The notes under the pieces were generated by a model, which was given only the letters and a program-made list of their open reading frames with translations, made no database searches and was not told where the DNA came from. From Phenylobacterium sp. (GTDB lineage Bacteria; Pseudomonadota; Alphaproteobacteria; Caulobacterales; Caulobacteraceae), in contig NZ_JAUXXE010000059.1 in the NCBI RefSeq assembly GCF_030681155.1, positions 1 through 56,381 on the forward strand: DNA of 56,381 bases. Direction: 5' to 3'. The position numbers and the translations under genes were made by a program. This document shows positions 29,270-38,151 of this stretch, piece by piece. Position 1 is the stretch's first letter, and each line of letters opens with the position of its first letter.

Positions 29270-29301
29270 AAAGAAAATAGCGAGCAGCGTGAGCTGCTCG
29301 C
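29270..29301 (-). terminator. Rho-independent terminator of the receptor gene at 29362-31935
   Basis: GCGAGCAGC pairs perfectly with GCTGCTCGC around a GTGA loop (29280-29301). In the minus-strand direction the stem is followed by a T-rich tract (TATTTTCTTTC). It lies 60 bases beyond the receptor stop. Confidence 0.8.
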
Positions 29302-29361
29302 AGAGGGTGGAGAACGGAAGCGGGCGCCGGGTCGCTCGACGAGGGACCCGGCTAAGACCCG

Positions 29362-31935
29362 TCAGAAGCGGTACTGAAGTTCGACCCCGTAGGTCCGCGG
29401 GAAGATCAGGCTGACCTGACGGCGGGCGCCGACGGCGGTGGGGCTGGTGGGGCTGGCCACCGAGCTGCCGAAGCCGACTTCGTCGGTCACGTTCTTCACG
29501 AAGCCGATCATCGTGTAGCGGCTTGCCGCATCACGCCACAGCACCCGGACGTCGCCCGTCGTGAAGGACGGCGAACGGTAGAGCGGGTTGTTGAACAGCG
29601 ATGAGCTTTGAGCGTCGGTATAGGTCGCGGTGCCGCTGAAGGTCAGCGAGCCCGGCTCGAAGTCGATGGTGTAGGTCGCGCCCACCGTCACCTTGTTGTG
29701 GGGCGACAGCGGTAGGTCGTTGCCGACTACGGTCTGCAGAACTCGGCCATTGACGGCAGGCCCAACCGGCTGGGCGCCAGGCGCCTTGGCGAGCGGATCG
29801 ACGGTGTCGACGAAGCAGCAGCCGGTATCGAGTTCGGTGTTCAGATAGGCGTAGTTCACGAAGAACTGCAGATCGCGAACCGGCGACCATTGGGTCTCCA
29901 GTTCCAGGCCCCAGACCGTCGCGTCGAGGTTCAGGAACTGCGTGGCGGTGATCGAGCCCAGCGGCACCGTCAGCGGGGCCTGGAAGCCCTGATAGTCGGT
30001 GTAGAAGAGCGCGCTGTTGATCTGCAACTGACCGCCGAAGGTCTTCTTCGCGCCGACTTCGTACGAGTTCACGTACTCAGGATCGGCATAGGGATCGGGC
30101 GAAAGGCCGTTCGAACCCAGCCAGCCGCCCGCCTTGTACCCGCGGGAATAGCGCGCATAGAGGTTGGTGCTGGAATCCGGCCGCCACTGCAGCGCCAGGG
30201 TGCCGGTGAGGGCGTCCCAGTCGCCGGATAGGTCACGCCGCAGGCCGCCGCCCGGGTTGGCCTTCAGGTTGGCGGTCAGCGGATTGGCCGCGCAGGAGGC
30301 CAGGGTGGTCCCGCCGCAAATCTGCTGGGTCGTCACGTCCACGGCGTAGCCTTGAGCGATGGCCGGCGGCAGGGCCGCGCCGAACGCCATGGCGATGCTC
30401 GGATTGCGGGCGACATAGCGGGCGATGTCGTAGCCGGTCTTTTCGTCCTTCGTGTAGCGGAGGCCGGCCGTCAGGGTCCAACCTTCGGCGAACTTCCAGT
30501 CGACCTGACCGAACGCCGCGTACGACTTGGTTTCCAGGTGACCATCGACATAGAGGAACGCGCCGTTCGGATTGGGGCTGGACGGCGTGCCTTGGAGCGT
30601 CAGTGGCTGGAACATCGAGGGGTCGCCGACCACGCGGATGCCCTGCGGCTGATCATAGTCCTGGGCGTACTGGTAGAGGCCGACGATCCAGTTCAGGTCG
30701 CCATCGCCGTTCGAGGAGAGGTTGATCTCGTTCGACAGCCAGCTCTGGCGTTCTTCGTAGAAGGTGCGCGCGTCGGTGGACACGTTGGTCGCGACGAAGG
30801 GCGCCCCGGAGCCGGCGTTGACCAGGATGTTCTGCGGCGCGGTGCGGCCGGAGAGGTCGGAGTCCGTCGAGGTGAAGTAGTTGTACTGCTGATACCCACC
30901 CAGATATTTCAGGGTCGCCCAACCGAGGTCGGTCGTCACGTCGAAGTGCAGGCGGTGGTGATCCTTGAGCGAGCCGCGCGCGGGCGAGTTGGCGTTCTGG
31001 ACGTAGGGATCGGTGACGCCGGGGTTCGGCGCGGTCAAGCCGTAGGTCGTGTTGTAGTAGAGGGCGCTGGTGCCAGCCCCGCTCAATGACGTGGTGTCAT
31101 AGGGCGAGATGTTGTTGGCGAAGGTGTTGCCGACGCCGTAGCTGTCGTCCCAGTCGAACTTCGTATAGCGCAGGCGCGCCGTGGTGTTGTCGCCGAGGTC
31201 GGCTTCAAGCTGCGCCTCGAAGGTGTAGCGCTTGATTCCGGCTGCGTTTCCGCCTGACCCGATATTGTCGATGAAGCCCTTGTTGCGGCGCTCCGTCGAG
31301 GCGCCGAGCAGGAAGCGCAGGTTGTCGAGTATCGGCCCGCGAACCATGGCGTCGAGGCGATAGCTTTCGAAGTTGCCGACCATGGCGCGGACTTCGCCAT
31401 TGAACTCTTCCGTCGGGCGCTTGGACACGATGTTCATCGCGCCGCCGATCGAGTTGCGGCCATAGAGCGTGCCTTGCGGCCCGCGCAGCACCTCGGTGCG
31501 TTCGATGAACAGCGACGGCGTGGACGCGTCGGTCATCGAGTTCGAGAAGATGCCGTCCGAATAGAGCGCCACCGAAGGATCGGTGCCGATGGCGTTGGTC
31601 AGTCGGCCGAGCCCGCGGATCGACATGCGGTCGTTGTTTGTATAGCTGAGGCTTGGCGTGACACGGGCGAGATCCTCAACCGTATTCACCCCGAGCACGT
31701 CGCGCTTTTCGCTGGTGTAGGCCGACACCGCCACCGGGATGCTCTGCAAGCTCTGCTCGCGCTTCTCGGCCGTCACGACAATTTCTTCGACCATTGGAGC
31801 GTCTTCAGACACCTGGGCGAAGGCCTGTGGGCTGATCGCGCAGATAGCAGCGATCGACGCGCCCATAATCAATCCGCTCCGCAGCCGCTGCCGGAACATC
31901 GGCGCGCGGCTCGGCTCGTTACTCGTGGAAAACAA
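29362..31935 (-). CDS. TonB-dependent outer-membrane receptor
   Basis: 857 residues. Signal peptide ending SPQAFAQ, then a TonB-box-like VEEIVVTAEKREQSLQSIPV. The plug domain has SIRGLGR, FIERTEVLRGPQGTLYGRNS and GGAMNIVSKRP. About 600 barrel residues end in YGVELQYRF. The AEKREQSLQ start and RGPQGTLYGRN motif are typical of the large receptor group of sphingomonads and caulobacters that take up plant- or lipid-derived compounds. The best start is TTG 31935 with GGGAGGA six bases upstream; the in-frame ATG 12 codons later (31899) has no ribosome-binding site. Likely partners are the divergent transporter and crotonase. Confidence 0.95.
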   Translation of the reverse strand: MFSTSNEPSRAPMFRQRLRSGLIMGASIAAICAISPQAFAQVSEDAPMVEEIVVTAEKREQSLQSIPVAVSAYTSEKRDVLGVNTVEDLARVTPSLSYTNNDRMSIRGLGRLTNAIGTDPSVALYSDGIFSNSMTDASTPSLFIERTEVLRGPQGTLYGRNSIGGAMNIVSKRPTEEFNGEVRAMVGNFESYRLDAMVRGPILDNLRFLLGASTERRNKGFIDNIGSGGNAAGIKRYTFEAQLEADLGDNTTARLRYTKFDWDDSYGVGNTFANNISPYDTTSLSGAGTSALYYNTTYGLTAPNPGVTDPYVQNANSPARGSLKDHHRLHFDVTTDLGWATLKYLGGYQQYNYFTSTDSDLSGRTAPQNILVNAGSGAPFVATNVSTDARTFYEERQSWLSNEINLSSNGDGDLNWIVGLYQYAQDYDQPQGIRVVGDPSMFQPLTLQGTPSSPNPNGAFLYVDGHLETKSYAAFGQVDWKFAEGWTLTAGLRYTKDEKTGYDIARYVARNPSIAMAFGAALPPAIAQGYAVDVTTQQICGGTTLASCAANPLTANLKANPGGGLRRDLSGDWDALTGTLALQWRPDSSTNLYARYSRGYKAGGWLGSNGLSPDPYADPEYVNSYEVGAKKTFGGQLQINSALFYTDYQGFQAPLTVPLGSITATQFLNLDATVWGLELETQWSPVRDLQFFVNYAYLNTELDTGCCFVDTVDPLAKAPGAQPVGPAVNGRVLQTVVGNDLPLSPHNKVTVGATYTIDFEPGSLTFSGTATYTDAQSSSLFNNPLYRSPSFTTGDVRVLWRDAASRYTMIGFVKNVTDEVGFGSSVASPTSPTAVGARRQVSLIFPRTYGVELQYRF

Positions 31936-32232
31936 CTAATCCTCCCTGGATCTGATTCTGCTTGTTGGACCGGACGAGAAGGGGCTCGAATGACGTTCGA
32001 AAAGCCTTTGTGCGTATGACGCGACGGAAGGCGCGCGATCGGTTTTTCGGCGTCGCGCTTGTGGAACGATGTTCGAAGCTCGCAGGTCGATGAAGCAGCG
32101 GGGAGGCTTCCAGGCGTCGTGAGACCTTGGGAGTGCTGCGGGGCAGCCGGCTCTTTCCGATCGCGGCCGACCGAATGACCAAGAGCGCCGGTCCACCAGG
32201 AACCCGCGCCGAACCCAGGGGAGTGTCTACGC
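31936..32232. other. 297-base divergent promoter region between receptor and GPH transporter
   Basis: No gene. It carries the inverted motif GGCTCGAA-TGACG-TTCGAAAAGCC at 31983-32006, 48-71 bases upstream of the receptor start, resembling the hairpin at 2137-2167 upstream of the first receptor. A second TTCGAA occurs near 32074. These are candidate operator sites. Confidence 0.4.
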
Positions 32233-33657
32233 TTGACTCAGGCTGCTTCGTCACCGGCCAAGCGGGTGCCCTTTCTCACCGCCCTGGCCTTCGCGGCGAC
32301 CGCTCTGCCGGTCGCGGCGGTCGGCATCGCCATGGCGGTCTACTTGCCCCGGCACTATGCGAGCCACCTGGGGATCGACCTAGCAGTCGTCGGGGCGGCG
32401 TTCTTCATCGTCCGGATGATCGATATCCCGGTCGACGGCCTGCTGGGATGGTCGATGGACAAGACCCGGACGCCATGGGGCCGCTACCGGCTATGGACCA
32501 TCCTGGGCGCTCCGATCCTGATGCTGGGGGTCTATTTTCTGTTTCTTCCGCCGGCAGGAGTGGGGCGGAATTACCTGATATTCTGGGTGCTTATCCTCTA
32601 TTTGGGCAACTCGATCCTGGCGCTGTCCCATGCGGCCTGGGCCGCGACCCTCGCACCTCAATACAACGACCGGTCCCGGGTCTTCGCCATCATGACGGCG
32701 GTCGGCGTGCTGGGCGCCGCGAGTGTGCTGGCGATCCCCATCGTCAACGAAGCACGCGGCGTTTCCGACGCCGGCAATGTCGCCATGATGGGCTGGCTGA
32801 TCATCGCGCTGGCCCCGATCACCGCGGCGATCGTTGTCTGGAAAACGCCTGAGAAGATCGCCCCTGAGGCGCCCGGCGACGAGTTCCGCCTGCGAGACTA
32901 CGGCGCGCTCATCACGCGGCCGGCCTTTGCGCGGATCCTGCTCGCCGACCTCTGCCTGTCGCTTGGGCCGGGCTGGATGAGCGCCACCTACCTGTTCTTC
33001 TTCACCGACAGCCGGGGGTTCACGACCGGACAGGCCAGTATCCTGCTGGCGACCTATTTCCTGGCCGGCATTGTCGGGGCGCCGCTGATGGGGCGGCTGG
33101 CCATGCGGATTTCAAAGCATCGGACGGTCATGGTCGCCACGACTCTGTACTCGCTGACCCTGGTGTCCCTGATCGCCGTTCCGAAGGGCAATCTGATGGT
33201 TGCGATCATCCCGCTATTTATCGCCGGGGTGATGGCGTCGGGGTTCAATCTGCTGACCCGGGCGATGACCGCCGATATCGCCGACGAGATCCGGCTGGAG
33301 CACGGCAAGGAGCGCTCGGGGCTGCTCTACGCGATCACCACAATGACGAGCAAGATCGCCGGCGCGTTCTCGATCGGCCTGACGTTCTTCGTGCTGTCGA
33401 AGGTTGGATATGACGCCGCTGAGGGCGCCAGGAACACCGCCCAGGCGATCCACAATCTGGAGCTCGTCTTCCTGGTTGGCCCGGTGGTGTTCGTGATGCT
33501 GGGAGGCGCGTGCATGATCGGCTACGGCCTGGACGCGATCCGCCACGCCGACATCCGCCGACAACTGGACGCCCGCGATGCGCTCTATGACGAGGCGCCG
33601 ATCGTCGAGAGCCTGACCGGGGAGGCGGCGATCGCGAGCCTGCCGCCTCGCGAGTGA
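32233..33657 (+). CDS. MFS transporter of the GPH (glycoside-pentoside-hexuronide) type
   Basis: 474 residues with about twelve hydrophobic segments. The MelB/GPH signature is near the N-terminus: FFIVRMIDIPVDGLLGWSMDKTRTPWGRYRLW, where the aspartates and the DKTxTxxGRxR loop are conserved. It should be an inner-membrane cation symporter; GPH relatives in this clade often carry sugars or glycosylated compounds. The start is TTG 32233 with AGGGGAG about 12 bases upstream. It is divergent from a TonB-dependent receptor, suggesting an outer- and inner-membrane uptake pair. Confidence 0.88.
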   Translation: MTQAASSPAKRVPFLTALAFAATALPVAAVGIAMAVYLPRHYASHLGIDLAVVGAAFFIVRMIDIPVDGLLGWSMDKTRTPWGRYRLWTILGAPILMLGVYFLFLPPAGVGRNYLIFWVLILYLGNSILALSHAAWAATLAPQYNDRSRVFAIMTAVGVLGAASVLAIPIVNEARGVSDAGNVAMMGWLIIALAPITAAIVVWKTPEKIAPEAPGDEFRLRDYGALITRPAFARILLADLCLSLGPGWMSATYLFFFTDSRGFTTGQASILLATYFLAGIVGAPLMGRLAMRISKHRTVMVATTLYSLTLVSLIAVPKGNLMVAIIPLFIAGVMASGFNLLTRAMTADIADEIRLEHGKERSGLLYAITTMTSKIAGAFSIGLTFFVLSKVGYDAAEGARNTAQAIHNLELVFLVGPVVFVMLGGACMIGYGLDAIRHADIRRQLDARDALYDEAPIVESLTGEAAIASLPPRE

Positions 33658-33777
33658 GGCGCGCACAGGGCGCGGCGTCCGCCTGAGTTTGACGACGGCG
33701 CCTGCTGCTGGACGCCGAGCCGTCTTCCATGGTCAGTTCGCTCTCCGCGACCAAGACAAGCCGGCCGAAGGGGACCT

Positions 33778-34653
33778 ATGACCTACAAGACCCTGACCTG
33801 GGAGGTGGCCGACCGCGTCCTCACCCTCACCCTGAATCGCCTAGACCAGCTCAACGCGTTTACGGTGGAGATGGCGCACGAACTGATCGACGCCTTCGAG
33901 CGCGCAAGCGAGGACGATGCGGTGGGCGCCGTGGTGGTGACGGGTGCGGGCCGGGCCTTCTGCGCCGGGATGGACCTGTCTTCGAGCGGCAACGTTTTCG
34001 GACTGGACGAAAGCCTGAGCCCGACGCTCGCCGACATGCGAGAGCGGCGCGACGATCCGGCGGTCCGTGACGGGGTGCGCGACACTGGCGGCCGGGTGAC
34101 GCTGGCGATCTACAACTGCAAGAAGCCGGTGATCGGCGCGATCAATGGCGCGGCGGTCGGCATCGGCGCGACCATGACGCTGGCCATGGATATCCGCATG
34201 GCGTCCGAGAAGGCGCGGATCGGCTTTGTGTTCGGCAAGCTTGGCGTCGTACCGGAGGCTTGTTCAAGCTGGTTCCTGCCGAGACTCGTGGGGCCGCAAC
34301 AGGCGCTGGAGTGGGTGCTGTCGGCTGAAATCTTCGATGCGGCGGAGGGGTTGCGCGGCGGTCTTCTGCGGTCGGTTCATCCGCCGGAGGAGCTGTTGAG
34401 CGCCGCTCACGTGCTGGCTCGCAAGTTTATCGACGGGCGCTCTCCGGTCGCCGTGGCCTTGGCTCGCCAGATGATGCTGCGCAACAGCGCCCAGCCACAT
34501 CCGATGGCGGCGCACGAGGTGGACTCCCTGGCGATGTTCTACACCAGCCTCGGGGACGGCAAGGAGGGCGTGGCCGCCTTCCTGGAAAAACGCGATCCAC
34601 GCTTCGGTGGCCGTGCTTCGCAGATGCCTGCCTTCTTCCCATGGGATGCCTAG
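33778..34653 (+). CDS. Enoyl-CoA hydratase/isomerase (crotonase) family protein
   Basis: 291 residues. Crotonase features: NRLDQLNAFTVEM, the oxyanion-hole segment GRAFCAGMDLSSSG, and KPVIGAINGAAVGIGATMTLAMDIRMAS, followed by FGKLGVVPEACSSWFLPRLVG with a glutamate at the usual catalytic place. It acts on an acyl-CoA by hydration or isomerisation. The gap of 120 bases after the transporter gene allows co-transcription. The substrate is unknown. Confidence 0.92.
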   Translation: MTYKTLTWEVADRVLTLTLNRLDQLNAFTVEMAHELIDAFERASEDDAVGAVVVTGAGRAFCAGMDLSSSGNVFGLDESLSPTLADMRERRDDPAVRDGVRDTGGRVTLAIYNCKKPVIGAINGAAVGIGATMTLAMDIRMASEKARIGFVFGKLGVVPEACSSWFLPRLVGPQQALEWVLSAEIFDAAEGLRGGLLRSVHPPEELLSAAHVLARKFIDGRSPVAVALARQMMLRNSAQPHPMAAHEVDSLAMFYTSLGDGKEGVAAFLEKRDPRFGGRASQMPAFFPWDA

Positions 34654-34806
34654 GGATCCGGCGGCGACATTCGGCCTGAAGGCTCGGGCCTGATCGCAAT
34701 GGTCCTAAGTCCGCTTTAGCGCGGCGCGCCGCGTCCGCTTCCATGATGTGTCCCGCCTGCAGAGGCGGATGGGCCGCGCCCTGTGTTTGCTGCGGCACGT
34801 CCGGGC

Positions 34807-34820
34807 GAACGCGCGCGTTC
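34807..34820. promoter_or_regulatory. Perfect 14-base palindrome upstream of the third TonB-dependent receptor
   Basis: GAACGCGCGCGTTC is fully self-complementary and lies 90 bases before the receptor start; a half-site-like TTCAATCGTTCAAT follows. A TTGACA hexamer at 34846-34851 could be the -35 element. Regulator-binding is inference; the TetR gene at 37311 is a candidate. Confidence 0.4.
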
Positions 34821-34909
34821 AATCGTTCAATTACGATACTCCATAGTTGACATATTGCCCTTCCGCGGAGAGGTTCCGCCCAACAAGGTTCGGTGGGTAA
34901 GGGGGGAAT

Positions 34910-37243
34910 ATGTTCCAAGGTGCAGTTATGCGGTCGGCTGTGACCGGCAAGCGGGGGCTCTTTGTCGGCGGGGCGCTCGCTGTTGCGCTGGGATCGGCCT
35001 CAGCCGCCATGGCCCAGACGGCCGTTGTCGACGGCGCGGGCGAGACGACGTTGGGAGAGCTGGTCGTCACAGCGCAGAAGCGCTCGGAACGGCTTCAGGA
35101 CGTCCCTGTGTCGGTGAACGTCGTATCTGCGGACGCCCTCGCCGACAGTCACATCTCTGGCCTGGAGCAACTGCAGCAGCTGTCGCCCTCGCTGACCTTC
35201 ACGCCGTCGGCAAACACCCGCGGCCAGGGCCTGTCGGTGCGCGGCATCGGCACGCTCAACTTCTCGGACGGCGTGGAACCGACGGTTTCCGTGGTGCTGG
35301 ATGGCGTGGTCATCGGCCGTAGCGCCGGCTCGTTCTTCGACTTCAACGACGTCGAGCGGATCGAGGTGCTGCGCGGGCCTCAAGGCATGCTGTTCGGCAA
35401 GAACGCGGCGGCCGGCGTGATCAACATCGTCACCGCGCGTCCGAACCTGACGGAAATGGAAGGCGACGCCTCCATCAGCTATGCGAGCTTCAATGAGGTG
35501 CGGGCCAAGGGCTCGATCTCCATGCCGATCAAGAGCGGTGAGTTGGCGGCACGGATCTCGGGCTTCTACAACGAGAGCGACGGCATCATCACCAACGTCT
35601 TCGACGGCCGGAAGTACAATGGCCTGAACTCCTATGGCGTGCGCGGCAAGATCGCCTGGAGCCCGAGCGACACCTTCGATCTCTATGCGACCATCGACTA
35701 TACGAGCGCGGACCAGGATTGCTGTGTCGGCACGGTGCGTTCGATCCTGCCGACCACCCGCTACTTCGGTCCGAACGGGCCGACCCGCGCCTCGTTGTTC
35801 GCGGGCGTCGATGTCGGTCCCTACAGCCGCGAGGCCAATTTCGACGGCAAGACCTTCAACGACCAAAGCACCTGGGGGACCTCGGTCGAAATGACCAAGG
35901 AACTCGGCGCCTTCACCCTGACCTCGATCACCGCCTATCGAGCCTTCGAGGTTGAGGACAACAACGACTCCGACGGCGGTCCGTTGGCGCTGCTTAACAT
36001 CAACAGCGCCCACCAGAAGCAGGACCAGTTCACCCAGGAATTGCGGATCAGCTCTCCGGCAGGCGAGCGGCTGGAGTATGTGGCGGGCCTGTTCTACTTC
36101 GACCAGGACGTCTCGACGACGACCGACGTCAGGGGCAATTTCGGCCAGGTTCTCCCGGCCGGCGCCTATTTCGGCAATTTCATCGACCGAGCCATAAGCA
36201 CCCGCAACTACGCCGCCTTCGGCCAGGCGACGTTCAATGTGACCGACGAGCTCCGGCTGATCGGGGGCCTTCGCTATACCAATGAGCGGCTGGACGCGCG
36301 TTTCCGCCGGATCTTGACCGCCGGCACCGTTGGCGGCGTGCCAGGTCTGGGCGGCCCGGCGCTCAATGCGCCCAACCTGCCCGCGAAGGATGACGACGTC
36401 TCCTACAAGTTGGGCGCGCAGTACAAGTTCAACGGCGACGTCATGGTCTACGGGACCTATTCGCGAGGCTACAAAGGCCAGGCGATCAACCTGTTGAACA
36501 ATCTGAGCGCGGCGACGGTCAACTCCGGCCAATATGTCCTGAGCCCGGAGACGGTCCGGAACTATGAAATCGGCCTGCGCTCGACTCCGTTCGAGCGGAA
36601 GCTGACTTTCAACCTCACCTTCTTCCACACCGAGTTCGAGAACTTCCAGGCCCAGACCTTCGACGCGACCACGACTAGCTTCGCCCTGGCCAACGCCGGC
36701 AAGTTGCGCTCACGGGGCGGGGAACTCGAAACCCAGTACAGCCCGATCCGGGCGCTGCAGTTCTCGGGCAACGTCGCCTACGCCGACACGCGGGTCGAGG
36801 ACTTCTCACCCGCCTGCTACCCAGGCCAGACGGCGGCTCTGGGTTGCGTGGGCGGACGCCAGGATGTGACCGGCAGCGGACTGCCAAACGCGCCGATGTG
36901 GTCCTACACCCTGAGCGGTCGCTACAATCGCGAGTTGGAGAACGCGCCGTTCGATCTGACGGCCGACGTGTCCTACAGCTACCGGTCGTCGGTGTTCTTC
37001 ACCTACAGCGACCCCAATGCGGTGCAGCCCGGCTATGGCCTGCTGAACCTGAACCTGGGGCTGCAAAGCAAGGATGGCCGCTATCAGGTGACCGCGTTCG
37101 CGCGCAACCTGCTCGACAAGCAGTTCGTGTCCGGCATCGTCCCAGGCTTCCTGGACACCAACGCCACCGGCGCCGGCTACACCCAGACCATCACCCAGGA
37201 TGCGTTCCAGCGCTTTGGGGTCGAGGCTCGAGTCAGCTTCTGA
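34910..37243 (+). CDS. TonB-dependent outer-membrane receptor
   Basis: 777 residues from ATG 34910, preceded by AAGGGGGGAAT. Signal peptide (VGGALAVALGSASAAMAQ), then LGELVVTAQKRSERLQDVPV as TonB-box/plug entry. The plug has LSVRGIGTLN, DVERIEVLRGPQGMLFGKNA and AGVINIVTARP. The barrel ends RFGVEARVSF with a terminal phenylalanine. It is distinct from the receptor at 29362. A strong terminator follows at 37276. The adjacent TetR gene and crotonase suggest control by, and uptake of, a catabolic substrate. Confidence 0.95.
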   Translation: MFQGAVMRSAVTGKRGLFVGGALAVALGSASAAMAQTAVVDGAGETTLGELVVTAQKRSERLQDVPVSVNVVSADALADSHISGLEQLQQLSPSLTFTPSANTRGQGLSVRGIGTLNFSDGVEPTVSVVLDGVVIGRSAGSFFDFNDVERIEVLRGPQGMLFGKNAAAGVINIVTARPNLTEMEGDASISYASFNEVRAKGSISMPIKSGELAARISGFYNESDGIITNVFDGRKYNGLNSYGVRGKIAWSPSDTFDLYATIDYTSADQDCCVGTVRSILPTTRYFGPNGPTRASLFAGVDVGPYSREANFDGKTFNDQSTWGTSVEMTKELGAFTLTSITAYRAFEVEDNNDSDGGPLALLNINSAHQKQDQFTQELRISSPAGERLEYVAGLFYFDQDVSTTTDVRGNFGQVLPAGAYFGNFIDRAISTRNYAAFGQATFNVTDELRLIGGLRYTNERLDARFRRILTAGTVGGVPGLGGPALNAPNLPAKDDDVSYKLGAQYKFNGDVMVYGTYSRGYKGQAINLLNNLSAATVNSGQYVLSPETVRNYEIGLRSTPFERKLTFNLTFFHTEFENFQAQTFDATTTSFALANAGKLRSRGGELETQYSPIRALQFSGNVAYADTRVEDFSPACYPGQTAALGCVGGRQDVTGSGLPNAPMWSYTLSGRYNRELENAPFDLTADVSYSYRSSVFFTYSDPNAVQPGYGLLNLNLGLQSKDGRYQVTAFARNLLDKQFVSGIVPGFLDTNATGAGYTQTITQDAFQRFGVEARVSF

Positions 37244-37275
37244 TTTTCGAGCCCATCGGCCGAAAAGCATTGAGG

Positions 37276-37304
37276 AGGCGTCGCGGGAGCGGCGCCTTTT
37301 CTTA
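37276..37304 (+). terminator. Rho-independent terminator after the third receptor gene
   Basis: A nine-pair stem, A-GGCGTCGC with GCGGCGCC-T (one G-T pair), around a GGGA loop. It is followed by TTTTCTT and starts 32 bases after the stop at 37243. Confidence 0.85.
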
Positions 37305-37310
37305 TTGGCG

Positions 37311-37913
37311 CTAGTCGGATGCGGGGGTCAGCAGACTCTGGATGAGGCGCCGCAGGTCCTCGTCGCTGATCGGCCAATTCAGCGATCGGACGTTACGGGC
37401 CACCCCGTTCACGACGTTGAGGATCAGCTCGGCCGATAGCGCCGGCGGGGCCGCCATCTTGTCCAACGCCTGCTGAAGCGTTCCAGCGTTCCGCGCGCGG
37501 CGTTGGAGCGCGCTGGCGTTCTGCGAGGCGCCAATCTCCCGATTGACCCAACTCTCCGTCTGGATGGCTACGGAGCACGGACCCAGTTTCGGGTGGCTAT
37601 AGAGCTCGATGAGCTTGTGGCCAAATATCCGCAGATCCTCGGCAGGCGATCCGGTGTCGTCGAATTCGACCTCGCTCCAAAGCTCCAGGAACGCTTCGAT
37701 CACGCAGGCGGTGGGGTTGTCCCAGCGGCGATAGAATGTGGCCTTGGGGACCTGAGCCTCGGTGCAAACCCGCTCAAGGGTGAGACCCGAAAAGCCGTGA
37801 CGCGCCAACACCGTCAAGGCGGCGTCCTTGATGCGTTCCTGCAGGACATTGTCGCGAGGCCGCCCGCGGCTCCGGCGGGCCGGATCGGGCGCTGTGACTG
37901 CAGTCGAACTCAT
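37311..37913 (-). CDS. TetR-family transcriptional regulator
   Basis: 200 residues. A basic N-terminal arm (RRSRGRPRDN) precedes the helix-turn-helix (LTLERVCTEAQVPKATFYRRWDNPTACV, about 44-71). The C-terminal domain has EIGASQNASAL and an arginine-rich helix, resembling the AcrR/TetR_C_16-like group. It is convergent with the receptor gene and divergent from the TPR gene; either could be its target. Confidence 0.88.
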   Translation of the reverse strand: MSSTAVTAPDPARRSRGRPRDNVLQERIKDAALTVLARHGFSGLTLERVCTEAQVPKATFYRRWDNPTACVIEAFLELWSEVEFDDTGSPAEDLRIFGHKLIELYSHPKLGPCSVAIQTESWVNREIGASQNASALQRRARNAGTLQQALDKMAAPPALSAELILNVVNGVARNVRSLNWPISDEDLRRLIQSLLTPASD

Positions 37914-38151
37914 AGCCTGGGCCCCTCGGCGCGCCGGGAATGTGCGGGGATGACATGTCTAGAGGCCCGTGTCGCGGGGCGCCGTCAATACGATCTTCAG
38001 CGCGCGCGCCCAGGCTCATAGCCCGCTCCGGTTTGCAGCCTATTCTCGACCTGACTGGCCGATTGCGGCGGCGATTAGTTCAGTTGATTGTGGCGCTTCA
38101 GTAAACGCTCAGTCTGTAGCATAGTGAGGCGGCTGGATACGGGGGGTTCCC

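Noticed and set aside
35000..36628. 542-codon open frame on the minus strand
   Set aside because: Antisense to the third TonB-dependent receptor; no protein-like motifs.
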